Positions 1 to 12,171 of a stretch of DNA of 64,000 nucleotides are shown in pieces (position 1 is the first letter of the stretch; each line of letters begins with the position of its first letter). Where the stretch lies: the NCBI RefSeq assembly GCF_038595055.1, contig NZ_CP152002.1:5984001-6048000 (forward strand), in the 5' to 3' direction. The notes beneath the pieces are model-generated. The model saw nothing but the letters and a program-made list of their open reading frames with translations. It had not been told where the DNA came from and made no database searches. Source of the stretch: Paenibacillus sp. FSL R7-0345. Lineage in GTDB: Bacteria > Bacillota > Bacilli > Paenibacillales > Paenibacillaceae. The position numbers and the translations under genes were made by a program.

Positions 1-1208
1 TAACCAATGAATTATCAGGACAGGCTACATATGATTCAATATCAAAAGCAAACCGTGCATTTATTATTATTTTGGCGGTAACGATTATTTCCTTCCTGAT
101 CGCCTTATTTATTGCCTTCTTCATTGCAAGTATTATCTCAAAGCCTATTAAAAAAATGAATGCCTCGGCAATGCTTATTGCAAACGGTGATCTGACCGGC
201 GAAACCATTACGCTTAAAAATAAGGACGAGCTCGGCACATTGGCTGCTTCCTTCAATACCATGACAAGCAACCTGCGCACGATGATCCATTCGGTTTCCA
301 TGACCTCCGAGCAGGTAGCCGCCTCTTCGGAAGAGCTGCTGGCGAGCGCAGAGCAGAATGCAAAGGCATCTGAGCAAATCTCAGAAACCGTTGAGCTGCT
401 GGCGGCGGGGACCACGGAGCAGGTAAACATAGTAAAACGTTCTTCTCAATCCATGAACGAAATGTCGCTGGGTTCAGAACAGATTGCTCAGCTTGCCCAG
501 AGCGTTTCCGTATCTGCAGTAGATGCTGCCAACCAGTCGGCTGAAGGAAACAGAATTGTCCATCAGGCAGTAGAACAAATGAGTTCCATCCGTACTTCCA
601 TTGCATCACTGACAGAGCTCGTTACCGGGCTGGGAGAGCGCTCTGCAGAGATTGGCAGTATTACCGGGGTAATCAATAATATTGCCCGCCAGACTAACCT
701 GCTTGCATTGAACGCAGCTATCGAGGCTGCACGTGCGGGTGAGCATGGCCGGGGATTCGCCGTTGTGGCCGGAGAAGTACGCAAGCTTGCCGAGGAATCA
801 TCTATCTCTGCACAGAAGATTAGCGATCTGGTACAGCTCATTCAAAACGATACGAACCATGCTATTGAGGCTGTAAAAGTGAACAGCAGTGAAACAGAAG
901 CCGGAATTGAGATCGTGACTGCAGCGGGACAGACATTTGGGCAAATCTCGGAGGCAGTGAGCAAGGTCGCGGGTGAAATTCAGGAAGTTTCTGCAGGCTC
1001 GGAAGAAATGTCAGCCAGCACAGATGAAGCAGTCCGGTATATGAGTGAGATCTCCAGTATTGCAGAAGAATCATCAGGCGGGGTTCATAATGTATCTGCT
1101 GCCGCTGAAGAACAGCTGGCTTCCATGGAAGAAATTGCTTCATCAGCAAGCGCTCTTTCCAAGATGGCAGAAGAGCTTCAGAAAGAGATCAATAAATTCA
1201 AAGTATAA
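1..1208 (+). CDS. Methyl-accepting chemotaxis protein, 3' part
   Basis: A membrane chemoreceptor that would signal to CheA/CheW. The reading frame is open from base 3, so the gene starts upstream of the window; a TTG at 72 falls inside the second transmembrane helix and is not a real start. The visible 401 residues hold the end of the periplasmic domain, one transmembrane helix (about residues 22-44), a HAMP domain (about 45-97) and a long helical signalling domain. The conserved hairpin tip is present ([16 protein letters not shown], then [13 protein letters not shown]). The C-terminus ends KEINKFKV and has no CheR-docking pentapeptide. The ligand cannot be inferred because the sensory domain lies outside the window. 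Confidence 0.95.
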   Translation, partial: TNELSGQATYDSISKANRAFIIILAVTIISFLIALFIAFFIASIISKPIKKMNASAMLIANGDLTGETITLKNKDELGTLAASFNTMTSNLRTMIHSVSMTSEQVAASSEELLASAEQNAKASEQISETVELLAAGTTEQVNIVKRSSQSMNEMSLGSEQIAQLAQSVSVSAVDAANQSAEGNRIVHQAVEQMSSIRTSIASLTELVTGLGERSAEIGSITGVINNIARQTNLLALNAAIEAARAGEHGRGFAVVAGEVRKLAEESSISAQKISDLVQLIQNDTNHAIEAVKVNSSETEAGIEIVTAAGQTFGQISEAVSKVAGEIQEVSAGSEEMSASTDEAVRYMSEISSIAEESSGGVHNVSAAAEEQLASMEEIASSASALSKMAEELQKEINKFKV

Positions 1209-1258
1209 ATCATTCGCAGTAAGTTAGCGGAATTATATCGCAAGGTATGCCAGCTGAG

Positions 1259-1280
1259 CCGGGGAGAAATCCCCGGTTTT
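1259..1280 (+). terminator. Terminator of the chemoreceptor gene
   Basis: A hairpin with arms CCGGGG/CCCCGG and loop AGAAAT is followed by TTTT, about 50 bases after the chemoreceptor stop codon. Confidence 0.8.
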
Positions 1281-1346
1281 GTGTTGCCTGATGCAGAAGG
1301 TTTACTTTTAAGCAAACCTTCTGAACAAAGCAAAACTTCAAAGCAA

Positions 1347-1376
1347 AACAAAAAGCACCCCTTTAAGGGATGCTTT
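1347..1376 (-). terminator. Terminator of the rRNA operon
   Basis: On the minus strand, AGCATCCC pairs with GGGGTGCT (one G-U pair) and is followed by TTTTTGTTTT, just past the 5S gene. A second inverted repeat, AGAAGGTTT/AAACCTTCT at 1295-1322, lies further downstream and may back it up. Confidence 0.85.
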
Positions 1377-1382
1377 GTTTGT

Positions 1383-1499
1383 GCTTGGCGGCGTCCTACT
1401 CTCCCAGGACCCTTCGGTCCAAGTACCATCGGCGCTGGAGGGCTTAACGGTCGTGTTCGGGATGGGTACGCGTGGAACCCCTCCGCTATCGCCACCAAA
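1383..1499 (-). rRNA. rrf: 5S ribosomal RNA
   Basis: About 117 nt of typical Firmicutes 5S sequence, read on the minus strand from TTTGGTGGCGATAGCGGAG to the GCCGCCAAGC end. The two ends are complementary. It is the last gene of the 16S-23S-5S operon, and unlike the two larger genes no disrupted conserved sites were noticed. Confidence 0.95.
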
Positions 1500-1652
1500 C
1501 AGGTTTTTCCGGTCGTGTCACTCCCTGAAAACCTTCAGGAAAAATAACCAACCTTCAAAAAACTAATCGTCCTGCAGAGGACCAAGCTTAAGGTTGTTCA
1601 GGAACTTGATTCCTGAAAACTGAATCCGAAACAAATCTGCGTTTGTAGATAT
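1500..1652 (-). other. 23S-5S spacer with processing-type inverted repeats
   Basis: The spacer contains no tRNA. It holds short inverted repeats such as TTCAGGAA-CTTGA-TTCCTGAA at 1597-1617 and a CCTGAA/TTCAGG repeat near 1524-1540. They may be RNase processing stems; that role is inferred. Confidence 0.5.
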
Positions 1653-4570
<2,918 letters not shown>

Positions 4571-4865
4571 CGATTTTCTCCGGAGGAGAAATATCGGACC
4601 ATTGAATGAATTCAAGATCTTCATTTCCTTCACAGAAAAAAATTCGTATCAACTAATAACTATTTCAACTTGCTTACACAAGTTTCAGCTAAAAGATGTT
4701 CTAAAACGCAAATTCGTTTCGGTATCCAGTTTTTCAAGGATCAAGGTACTGCTGAGAGCTTAAACTCTCAAAACTGACCAACGAGTGAGTAACAGGCCTA
4801 AACTCTGAGTTTTGGAAGCTTAGCTTCCGATTTGAATGTCATCATTGCAGATGACGATTCTCCAT
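4571..4865 (-). other. 16S-23S internal transcribed spacer, no tRNA
   Basis: About 295 bases with no tRNA-like cloverleaf or CCA end. Near 4722-4746 the minus strand reads TGATCCTTGAAAAACTGGAT, resembling the boxA-like motif that precedes Bacillus rRNA genes. A similar motif lies in the leader at 6606-6625. Confidence 0.6.
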
Positions 4866-6406
<1,541 letters not shown>

Positions 6407-6605
6407 AGGTTTTTCCGAGCAGCTACTTCACCCGAATGACTCGAGGAAATAACCATCCGAAAACTATCGAAAAAGAGCGATTGCTCATTTTGAAACATCT
6501 GACGAGAATTTACATTCTCAAGATGAATTTCTAAAGCGTACAAGACGCTGTGAAAATCATCACTTTTGGATCTCACCGAAGTGATTTCCGATACTCACTC
6601 GTTGT

Positions 6606-6625
6606 TCAGTTTTCAAAGATCAAGC
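6606..6625 (-). promoter_or_regulatory. boxA-like antitermination/leader motif
   Basis: The minus strand reads TTGATCTTTGAAAACTGAAC, the motif common in Bacillus rRNA leaders upstream of 16S. It lies about 200 bases before the mature 16S 5' end. Confidence 0.55.
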
Positions 6626-6666
6626 TCGTTGTTGACTTCAATGTTCTCGTCGTCAGCAACTCTTAT

Positions 6667-6695
6667 ACTATATCACGTCCAGCCGTTCGATGCAA
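6667..6695 (-). promoter_or_regulatory. rRNA operon promoter, proximal
   Basis: On the minus strand TTGCAT is followed after 17 bases by TATAGT. It directs transcription into the 16S leader. Confidence 0.8.
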
Positions 6696-6761
6696 GCTTT
6701 TTTTAATTTCTTTTTCCGAGCTTGGCGTCGATGCTTTTCAGCATTTCTTGGCCGGATTAAT

Positions 6762-6791
6762 AATATACCATACTTTCGAAAGGATATGCAA
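6762..6791 (-). promoter_or_regulatory. rRNA operon promoter, distal
   Basis: On the minus strand TTGCAT is followed after 18 bases by TATATT. It sits about 95 bases upstream of the proximal promoter and shares the same -35 hexamer, as expected for tandem rrn promoters. An AT-rich stretch precedes it. Confidence 0.7.
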
Positions 6792-6888
6792 GACTTTTTT
6801 TAATGATAATCTATGAATCATTTAGGCAATATTGAAACAGGTAGAGTTACAGGATTAAATGAATGAAATAAAAAGGGATATACCAGAT

Positions 6889-7399
6889 TGAGCTGCAGGA
6901 ACCTCTGAGATCTGTTACAGAAATGGCGCTCGGCCAAATCCATCAGGAGCTGGAAGAACAAAGGTTGGGCTACCATGAACCGTTAAGCCTCTCTCATGTC
7001 AGCTTTTACTGCCAATTAACCGGCATGTCCAGTCTATCCGCAAACGCAATGCCCCGATCGAAACCGGCGTAGGCCCCACCTGGTGAAGCAGGTGCTGCGT
7101 GACATTGATGAGCATCCCGAACGAGAAGCTTCCCTTGCCAGGCTCTCAGAAAATGCGCAAATGTATCCGCACCTCAATTCTCACGCGTTTTTCGCCAATT
7201 GACCACTATGAATGTTACCCAATATGTGAACGCCAAACGGATTATCCGTGCCAAGGAGCTCCTGATCCGCTCAGATCACAAGATCGCTGATATTTCAGAA
7301 CAATGCGGATACGAAACACCAACTCATTTCTACCTGATGTTCAAAGCTTTGACAGGAATAACGCCTCACAAATATAGACAAAATCAGTCCAATATGTAA
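6889..7399 (+). pseudogene. AraC-family regulator remnant, frameshifted
   Basis: Three fragments in different frames line up as one AraC-type regulator. From 6889 the frame encodes MALGQIHQELEEQRLGYHE, typical of the linker after the cupin sensor domain. Around 7101 another frame encodes DIDEHPEREASLARLSENAQ, the first helix of the AraC DNA-binding domain. From 7199 a third frame encodes the second helix-turn-helix (IADISEQCGYETPTHFYLMF, then FKALTGITPHKYR) to a stop at 7399. The N-terminal sensor domain is missing and at least two frameshifts separate the pieces. Gene decay is likely, although sequencing error as in the adjacent rRNA genes cannot be excluded. Confidence 0.8.
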
Positions 7400-7403
7400 A
7401 AGA

Positions 7404-7453
7404 AGTCTGAGGAGTATTCAGTGACTAAGTCGCTGCTCCGCAGACTACTTTTT
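7404..7453 (+). terminator. Terminator after the AraC remnant
   Basis: AGTCTG-A-GGAG pairs with CTCC-G-CAGACT across a 26-base loop region and is followed shortly by TTTTT. Its survival supports a once functional AraC gene here. Confidence 0.65.
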
Positions 7454-7519
7454 AGTTTCATTTTTCCGTATCTATTTGTCCGGCCCGAACGCCGAAATAA
7501 CAGGAATTTCGAAGCAAAA

Positions 7520-7561
7520 CCAAAGGGCAGCGAAGATTTACCCATCTCCACTGCCCTTTGG
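7520..7561 (-). terminator. Terminator of the esterase-dioxygenase operon
   Basis: The perfect inverted repeat CCAAAGGGCAG/CTGCCCTTTGG starts 5 bases after the dioxygenase stop and is followed on the minus strand by TTTTGC. The plus-strand side also has TCTTTT, so it may work in both directions. Confidence 0.8.
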
Positions 7562-7565
7562 TCTT

Positions 7566-8336
7566 TTAATTAAATTGCCAGCAACTCAAGCTGAGGTTCC
7601 CATACTGATAGCTCCGGTGAAGAAGTTTGGCCTTGCGGCTAGCATCACCAGTGCCCATGGCCAGCAGCAGCGGGATGAAATGCTCGTTTGTAGGAACGGC
7701 TTCCCGCGCATAGGGGGCAAGCTCGCGATATTGAAACAATGCTTCGGTATCCCATGTCTCCAGCTTACGCTGAATCCAGTTGTCAAACTGTTCAGCCCAC
7801 CCGTCAATCCCCTCGGACGACCAGTTCAATCCCCTTAAATTATGCACGGTTCCTCCGCTTCCGATAATGAGCACATCCTGCTCACGAAGCTCAGCCAGTG
7901 TCTTGCCGATCTCATACTGCTGTTCATTAGACAAATGACGGTTCACGGATAGCGCTACGACCGGGATATCTGCATCCGGATAGAGCAATTTTAGAATCGC
8001 CCATGCCCCGTGATCCAAGCCTCTTGTCTCATTCCGGGTGTTCTCAACACCATACTTGGTAAACAAATTCTGGATTTGATCCGCAAGTACCAGGTCACTC
8101 TGCGCCGGATAAGTCATCTGGTACAGCTCGTCCTGGAATCCGCCAAAATCATAAATCGTTTCATACGCCTTAGCAGCGCCAACCGTCTGGACTGCTTCTT
8201 CCCAGTGCGCGGAGAAAAGAACAATCGCTTTCGGCTTTGGCGTATTGTCTTTAAACTGCTTCAGCAGCTTCGTATAGTCATTATCCTCAAGCACGATTGA
8301 GGGTGCACCGTGTGCAAAGAAATAGGAAGGTATCAT
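7566..8336 (-). CDS. LigB-type extradiol ring-cleavage dioxygenase (4,5-DOPA dioxygenase/YgiD-like)
   Basis: Class III extradiol dioxygenase fold, 256 residues, the usual size for the YgiD/DODA family, which opens catechol-type rings with a divalent metal. Candidate metal and catalytic histidines are visible: FFAHGAPS (His9), LFSAHWEE (His44), GLDHGAW (His109) and GGTVHNLRGL. I chose the ATG at 8336 because AAGGAG lies 11 bases before it; the in-frame GTG at 8348 abuts that ribosome binding site. The gene starts 19 bases downstream of the esterase stop and the two form an operon. This pairing recalls the quinone-responsive Mhq genes of Bacillus subtilis, so detoxification of a catechol or quinone is a reasonable inference, but the substrate is unknown. 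Confidence 0.85.
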   Translation of the reverse strand: MIPSYFFAHGAPSIVLEDNDYTKLLKQFKDNTPKPKAIVLFSAHWEEAVQTVGAAKAYETIYDFGGFQDELYQMTYPAQSDLVLADQIQNLFTKYGVENTRNETRGLDHGAWAILKLLYPDADIPVVALSVNRHLSNEQQYEIGKTLAELREQDVLIIGSGGTVHNLRGLNWSSEGIDGWAEQFDNWIQRKLETWDTEALFQYRELAPYAREAVPTNEHFIPLLLAMGTGDASRKAKLLHRSYQYGNLSLSCWQFN

Positions 8337-8355
8337 CTTTTGTTCCACTCCTTAT

Positions 8356-9003
8356 TTAGATTGAGTTGACATCTTTCTTAAGCCACTCTAACAAATCAAT
8401 TTGGTTCTCTTCAGATACGCCATGATCAGTCGGATACACTTTGAAAGTCACGCGCTCCGTTTGTTCTTGCAGATAGGCAGCTGTCTCGTGCCCGATGCGG
8501 ACCGGAAATACAGAATCATATTCCCCGTGCGAGGCAAATATAGAGACGTCCTTAATGCTGCGAAGGGAGTACTCTGTTTTCACAAAATCAGGAATATATC
8601 CGTTAAGCGCTACTATCCCCTTTAATTGTGATCCCATCGTAAGGGCAAGTGTCATGGACAGGATCGCCCCCTGGCTGAAGCCGAGCAAATAACGTTTATC
8701 CGGATCAACCGGATACTTCTCTGTAGCATAATGAATGAACGATTCAAGCTCTTTTACCGCCTGGTCGAACATCTCCCGGATCGGGTTACCCAGGCTTTTC
8801 AGATCGTAATACTGGTATCCGTTACCGAGCGGCAGATTGCCGCGAATGCCTATAATGATGAAGTCATCAGCCAGCGGAGCAACCAGACCATACATATTGC
8901 GTTCATTCGAACCTTTGCCGTGAAGCGTAAAAATCACCGGATACTTCTTGTCTTGCTCCAGATTAACCGGTAAGTGAACGTCATATGGATATGCGGTATT
9001 CAT
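8356..9003 (-). CDS. Phospholipase/carboxylesterase family hydrolase (MhqD-like)
   Basis: Cytoplasmic alpha/beta hydrolase of 215 residues, full length for the family. The catalytic triad is visible as Ser110 in GFSQG, Asp163 in GEYDSVFPV and His194 in TDHGV; the LHGKGSNERN loop would form the oxyanion hole. The start is supported by AGGAGGGG before the ATG. It is the first gene of a two-gene operon with the ring-cleavage dioxygenase. The closest described relative I recognise is MhqD of B. subtilis, induced by methylhydroquinone; the substrate here is not known. Confidence 0.85.
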   Translation of the reverse strand: MNTAYPYDVHLPVNLEQDKKYPVIFTLHGKGSNERNMYGLVAPLADDFIIIGIRGNLPLGNGYQYYDLKSLGNPIREMFDQAVKELESFIHYATEKYPVDPDKRYLLGFSQGAILSMTLALTMGSQLKGIVALNGYIPDFVKTEYSLRSIKDVSIFASHGEYDSVFPVRIGHETAAYLQEQTERVTFKVYPTDHGVSEENQIDLLEWLKKDVNSI

Positions 9004-9085
9004 CCTTGACCCCTCCTTGCTGTTCGTTATCTACTGCTTTGCTTATAAAAATATTAGTAATAAAAATATATTTTCTATATGAGTA

Positions 9086-9132
9086 ATTTAACGCGTCTCA
9101 CATTGACTTGTCAACCCGAAAATTGATAATAT
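9086..9132. promoter_or_regulatory. Divergent promoters with adjoining -35 boxes
   Basis: Minus strand: TTGACA, 17 bases, TTAAAT (9114 to 9086), driving the esterase operon. Plus strand: TTGACT at 9103-9108, 18 bases, TAATAT at 9127-9132, driving the XRE-cupin regulator. The two -35 boxes touch and together form TTGAC-TT-GTCAA, a small inverted repeat that could serve as an operator. Confidence 0.75.
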
Positions 9133-9175
9133 AAATTTAAGTTTTGTATTACAAATATCCCAAGGGTGTGATCAG

Positions 9176-9727
9176 ATGGATATTGGCTCGACGATCCGGG
9201 CAATCCGGAAGCGTAAAAATATAACGATTGCCCAAATATGCGAATTGACCGGCCTATCCCAAGGCTTTATGAGCCAGGTTGAAACGAATAAAACCTCGCC
9301 ATCTATTTCTACATTGGAAAATATAGCCCAGGCGCTAAAAGTCCCGCTGGCCTATTTGCTTCTAAAGAAAGAAGAACGAATGCACATTGTTCGTAAGGAC
9401 GAACGGACCATTACCACCAGCGGACCGGAAAACCTGAAAGTGGAACACTTGAGCTCTACGAAGAACGTACGTATGAGCATTGTAGAGATCCCTCCCGGTG
9501 CCATGACCGGCGAGGCGCCGCATGCGCACGAAGGGCAGGAAGTGCATGTAGTCATTAAAGGGAGGATATATGCAGAGCAAGGAGAGGATGGAGCCGAGTT
9601 TACGGAAGGTGATTCCTTTAGCTGGAATGCCTGCACCCCCCATCTGGTAAAAAATATTGGAGAAGACACAGCCATCGTGCTGATCTCCATCTATACCGAG
9701 AATGAGAACGCACAAGACTTAATCTAA
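9176..9727 (+). CDS. XRE-family regulator with C-terminal cupin domain
   Basis: A 183-residue transcription factor. Residues about 8-62 form an XRE helix-turn-helix (ITIAQICELTGLSQGFMSQV, then SISTLENIAQALKVPLAYLL). Residues about 105-175 form a cupin barrel (APHAHEGQEVHVVIKGRIYA). Members such as PuuR sense small metabolites through the cupin. The start ATG follows AAGGGTG at a normal distance. Divergent transcription from the esterase-dioxygenase operon with overlapping promoters suggests it controls that operon and itself; this is inference. Confidence 0.88.
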   Translation: MDIGSTIRAIRKRKNITIAQICELTGLSQGFMSQVETNKTSPSISTLENIAQALKVPLAYLLLKKEERMHIVRKDERTITTSGPENLKVEHLSSTKNVRMSIVEIPPGAMTGEAPHAHEGQEVHVVIKGRIYAEQGEDGAEFTEGDSFSWNACTPHLVKNIGEDTAIVLISIYTENENAQDLI

Positions 9728-9730
9728 GAC

Positions 9731-9772
9731 AAAGCCCGTACACGAGCCATTAGGCCGGGTACGGGCTTTTGT
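9731..9772 (+). terminator. Terminator of the XRE-cupin gene
   Basis: AAGCCCGTAC pairs with GTACGGGCTT and is followed by TTGTG, immediately after the stop codon. Confidence 0.85.
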
Positions 9773-9813
9773 GATCATTTTCAGCTAAGAATCCTTTATA
9801 CCATTCAGTATTG

Positions 9814-10902
9814 CTAGAAGGTAGGGGCAGGAGACTCGGCTATTTTCATACGTAATAAGCTGTAAGGCTTCTGCCGCAAGTCATTTCCATAGTGAAATCT
9901 TGACTGCCGGTGTAATTGGTTCACGATGAAATACAAGCATTGATCTGGACCAATAGAAAAAGTATCCGGCCATAAAATTCTCGGATCATGTGCGATGGTT
10001 TCCATTACTCCAGTCGGCAATATCTTTCGGATACTATTGTTTTCATAGTCTCCAGCGTACACGTTCCCTTTTGCATCGGTGATCATGCCATCTGAAGCGC
10101 CTTTTTCTCCCCAATACTTCACGTAATCCTGTAGAGTCATATCCGGTATGGTCCGGTCTCTTAAAGCTTCCGTTGAAATCGAGTACAGATGACGGCTGGA
10201 GAGCGGGCAGAAATACAACATCTTGCCATCCGGAGAAATGGCTATACCATCGGATGCCAATCTAAAGGGTGAAGTAGACCCGTCTTTGTTTCGATTCATC
10301 AGGATCTTACCTTCAACTTTTGGTATGAAAAAGAGATCGGGCGAAGTGGAATTTGCCCCGTTTAACCGTCTCCAGGCATAACCGGTTTCTAAATCAACGA
10401 CAATAATGGCTCCAGGTCCTCGGGAAGACGAATCCGTGATATATGCATAACCTGCTTTACCAACACGAAAATCAAATCGGACATCATTCAGATAGGTAGT
10501 CGGCAATACAACATCTTCTGTAAATGTATATATACTTCTTATGGTGTTTGAATTTAAATCTACAGCGACTAACTTCGCCCCTCCTTTGATAGGCTCTGAG
10601 AAATTAGGAGCTCCTGTATCCAGTACCCAAAGCGTACCCTTTCCATCGGCAACGACACTTTGGACACTAATGAATGACGTTGTGATGTTCGATGGGCTTA
10701 CCACATTGGCTTCTAAGCTAGGGTAAGGCTGTAATGTACCTTGAACGATTTCAGCCACCGTAAATTTAACGTCATCTCCCCACTTTGGAAAGCAAATGAA
10801 AATACGCCCGGTCTCAGAAACAGTAACACCTGTAGGCATGGCCCCGTTAAATAAAAAAACCGACTCAAATTCACCAAAATATTTTTCACCCGGTAACATC
10901 AC
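9814..10902 (-). CDS. SMP-30/yellow (major royal jelly)-like beta-propeller protein
   Basis: A 362-residue protein with repeated blades typical of the yellow/MRJP and SMP-30 superfamily: GRIFICFPKWGDDVKFTVAE, then GTLWVLDTGAPNF, YITDSSSRGPGAIIVVDLET and SDGIAISPDGKMLYFCPLSS. The length and order of these blocks fit the MRJP family. No signal peptide is evident, so it is probably cytosolic, unlike insect members. GAGGAGG lies 11 bases before a GTG at 10902; an ATG follows at 10899. Some relatives bind sugars, lactones or amines, but the substrate here is unknown. It appears to be transcribed alone. Confidence 0.8.
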   Translation of the reverse strand: MMLPGEKYFGEFESVFLFNGAMPTGVTVSETGRIFICFPKWGDDVKFTVAEIVQGTLQPYPSLEANVVSPSNITTSFISVQSVVADGKGTLWVLDTGAPNFSEPIKGGAKLVAVDLNSNTIRSIYTFTEDVVLPTTYLNDVRFDFRVGKAGYAYITDSSSRGPGAIIVVDLETGYAWRRLNGANSTSPDLFFIPKVEGKILMNRNKDGSTSPFRLASDGIAISPDGKMLYFCPLSSRHLYSISTEALRDRTIPDMTLQDYVKYWGEKGASDGMITDAKGNVYAGDYENNSIRKILPTGVMETIAHDPRILWPDTFSIGPDQCLYFIVNQLHRQSRFHYGNDLRQKPYSLLRMKIAESPAPTF

Positions 10903-11000
10903 TTGGTTAAAGTCCTCCTCAACTGTTCGAACTGCTATCCCTTATTTATATGACCGAACAGGGTTCAATTGCCCGGATAAAAAAATAATTTTACAGCCTG

Positions 11001-11041
11001 AAAAAGCCTTCAAAACCACTGCTAAAGTGGAATTGAAGGCT
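11001..11041 (-). terminator. Terminator of the small unknown gene
   Basis: On the minus strand AGCCTTCAATTCCAC pairs with GTGG-TTTTGAAGGCT (one small bulge) and is followed by TTTTTC. Confidence 0.8.
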
Positions 11042-11063
11042 CTCTGTAAAAGCTGCCAGCGTT

Positions 11064-11345
11064 TTATTGTTGGTCCGGCAGACGTAATGCGTTTGCTGAA
11101 GTCTGCGCTTGGTCTAAAAATTCCTCTGCCCGGGTCAATTGCTGCCGGGCCGTCTCCAGAGCTTGTGAATTTGTTGCCGCATTAGATTCATTTATCGAGC
11201 TTATCGCCTGATTTAATGCCGTTTGCACCTCAGAGACCGCGTTAGATGCATGCTGCTCCAGCGTATTGCCGCCCGAGTTAAGTGCACCTTCTGCCGGTTT
11301 TTTTGCATTTTCAGTGGCTAGATCAACTTTCTTTCCATTGGGCAA
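11064..11345 (-). CDS. Small helical protein of unknown function
   Basis: I do not recognise this 93-residue protein. It is rich in Ala, Asn, Gln and Glu and likely forms amphipathic helices or a coiled coil (SEVQTALNQAISSINESNAA, then ALETARQQLTRAEEFLDQAQ). It has no membrane segment or signal peptide. I start it at a TTG (11345) because GGAAGGGGG lies 7 bases upstream; the earlier TTG at 11369 has no ribosome binding site. It is divergent from the spore-coat operon and has its own terminator. A spore-related role is possible from position only. Confidence 0.6.
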   Translation of the reverse strand: MPNGKKVDLATENAKKPAEGALNSGGNTLEQHASNAVSEVQTALNQAISSINESNAATNSQALETARQQLTRAEEFLDQAQTSANALRLPDQQ

Positions 11346-11529
11346 GGTGAGTCCCCCTTCCGTGAGCAAAGATGAATAACTTAAAACACAAATCAGTATG
11401 CGGTTTGGATTATGTTTATATTCTTACAACCGGCATGGGAAAATCCGGCCCCCGGCTACTTTTATTAGTATAAGATCCGATGAAGTCGGAGAATTTAACG
11501 GTGAAGTTAAAAGGAGGGAATCGTTCTCA

Positions 11530-11772
11530 ATGAATACGCCAACGCTAGCGCCGCACGAATCAATGGAACTACATGAAGCATTAAACTTTAAAACGCTCTG
11601 CCTCGCAAAGTCAAAACTTATGCAAGGCTTGGTCTTTGACCAGGAGCTAAAAGCGTTAATGCAGAAAGACGTAATTCAATCCATCCAACAGATCGCTGAG
11701 CTTCAAACAATCTATGCAAGAGCTCCTTTCCAAGCGCCTGTTCCGAATAGCCCGACACCTATAACACACTAA
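11530..11772 (+). CDS. Small spore-coat-associated protein (YraG/YraE-like)
   Basis: An 80-residue protein with the pattern HESMELHEALNFKTLCLAKS, seen in small coat proteins encoded next to CotF-like genes. It is helical, with one Cys and no membrane segment. AAGGAGG lies about 12 bases before the ATG. It begins a five-gene operon: small protein, CotF-like, alcohol dehydrogenase, small protein, CotF-like. This order matches what I recall of the yraG-yraF-adhB-yraE-yraD cluster of B. subtilis. Forespore or mother-cell expression is expected from that parallel, but I could not assign a sporulation promoter. Confidence 0.75.
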   Translation: MNTPTLAPHESMELHEALNFKTLCLAKSKLMQGLVFDQELKALMQKDVIQSIQQIAELQTIYARAPFQAPVPNSPTPITH

Positions 11773-11784
11773 AGGGGAACCCCA

Positions 11785-12171
11785 ATGAATACCGATTATT
11801 TAGACCCGATTAATTCATTAAACATGCCGGAAATGGCAGATACGACTTTTGCCATGGACTTCCTTCTTCGTGCCAAGGAAGGTGTACGTAACTTGTCCAT
11901 CGCCCTGACGGAAACAGCTTCTCCCGATGTAAGAGCGCTGCTGCGCACTCATCTTATGCAGGGGATCGCACTGCATCAGGAAATCTCGGAGCTTATGATC
12001 CGCAAAAAATGGTTCCATCCTTATGAGCTGAACGAACAGTACCAGCTCGACCAGCTTTCGGCGAAAAACACGGTGATGATCGGGCAGATGAATTTGTTCC
12101 CGGGTGATACGTCGCGTAAAGGGATGTTTGATCGAACTCCAGATGAACATATTGGGGGACATGAAGCATGA
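11785..12171 (+). CDS. CotF-family spore coat protein
   Basis: A 128-residue CotF-like four-helix protein. The family block [20 protein letters not shown] is followed by [19 protein letters not shown] and a Trp-Phe-His-Pro-Tyr motif ([10 protein letters not shown]) near the end of the fold. Ferritin-like CotF proteins form part of the spore coat. It lies 12 bases after the small protein gene, and its stop overlaps the start of the dehydrogenase by 4 bases (ATGA), which suggests translational coupling. Confidence 0.85.
   Translation: MNTDYLDPINSLNMPEMADTTFAMDFLLRAKEGVRNLSIALTETASPDVRALLRTHLMQGIALHQEISELMIRKKWFHPYELNEQYQLDQLSAKNTVMIGQMNLFPGDTSRKGMFDRTPDEHIGGHEA

Noticed and set aside
4571-4865. 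tRNA genes in the 16S-23S spacer
   Set aside because: No cloverleaf, T-loop (GGTTCGAATCC-like) or CCA end was found.
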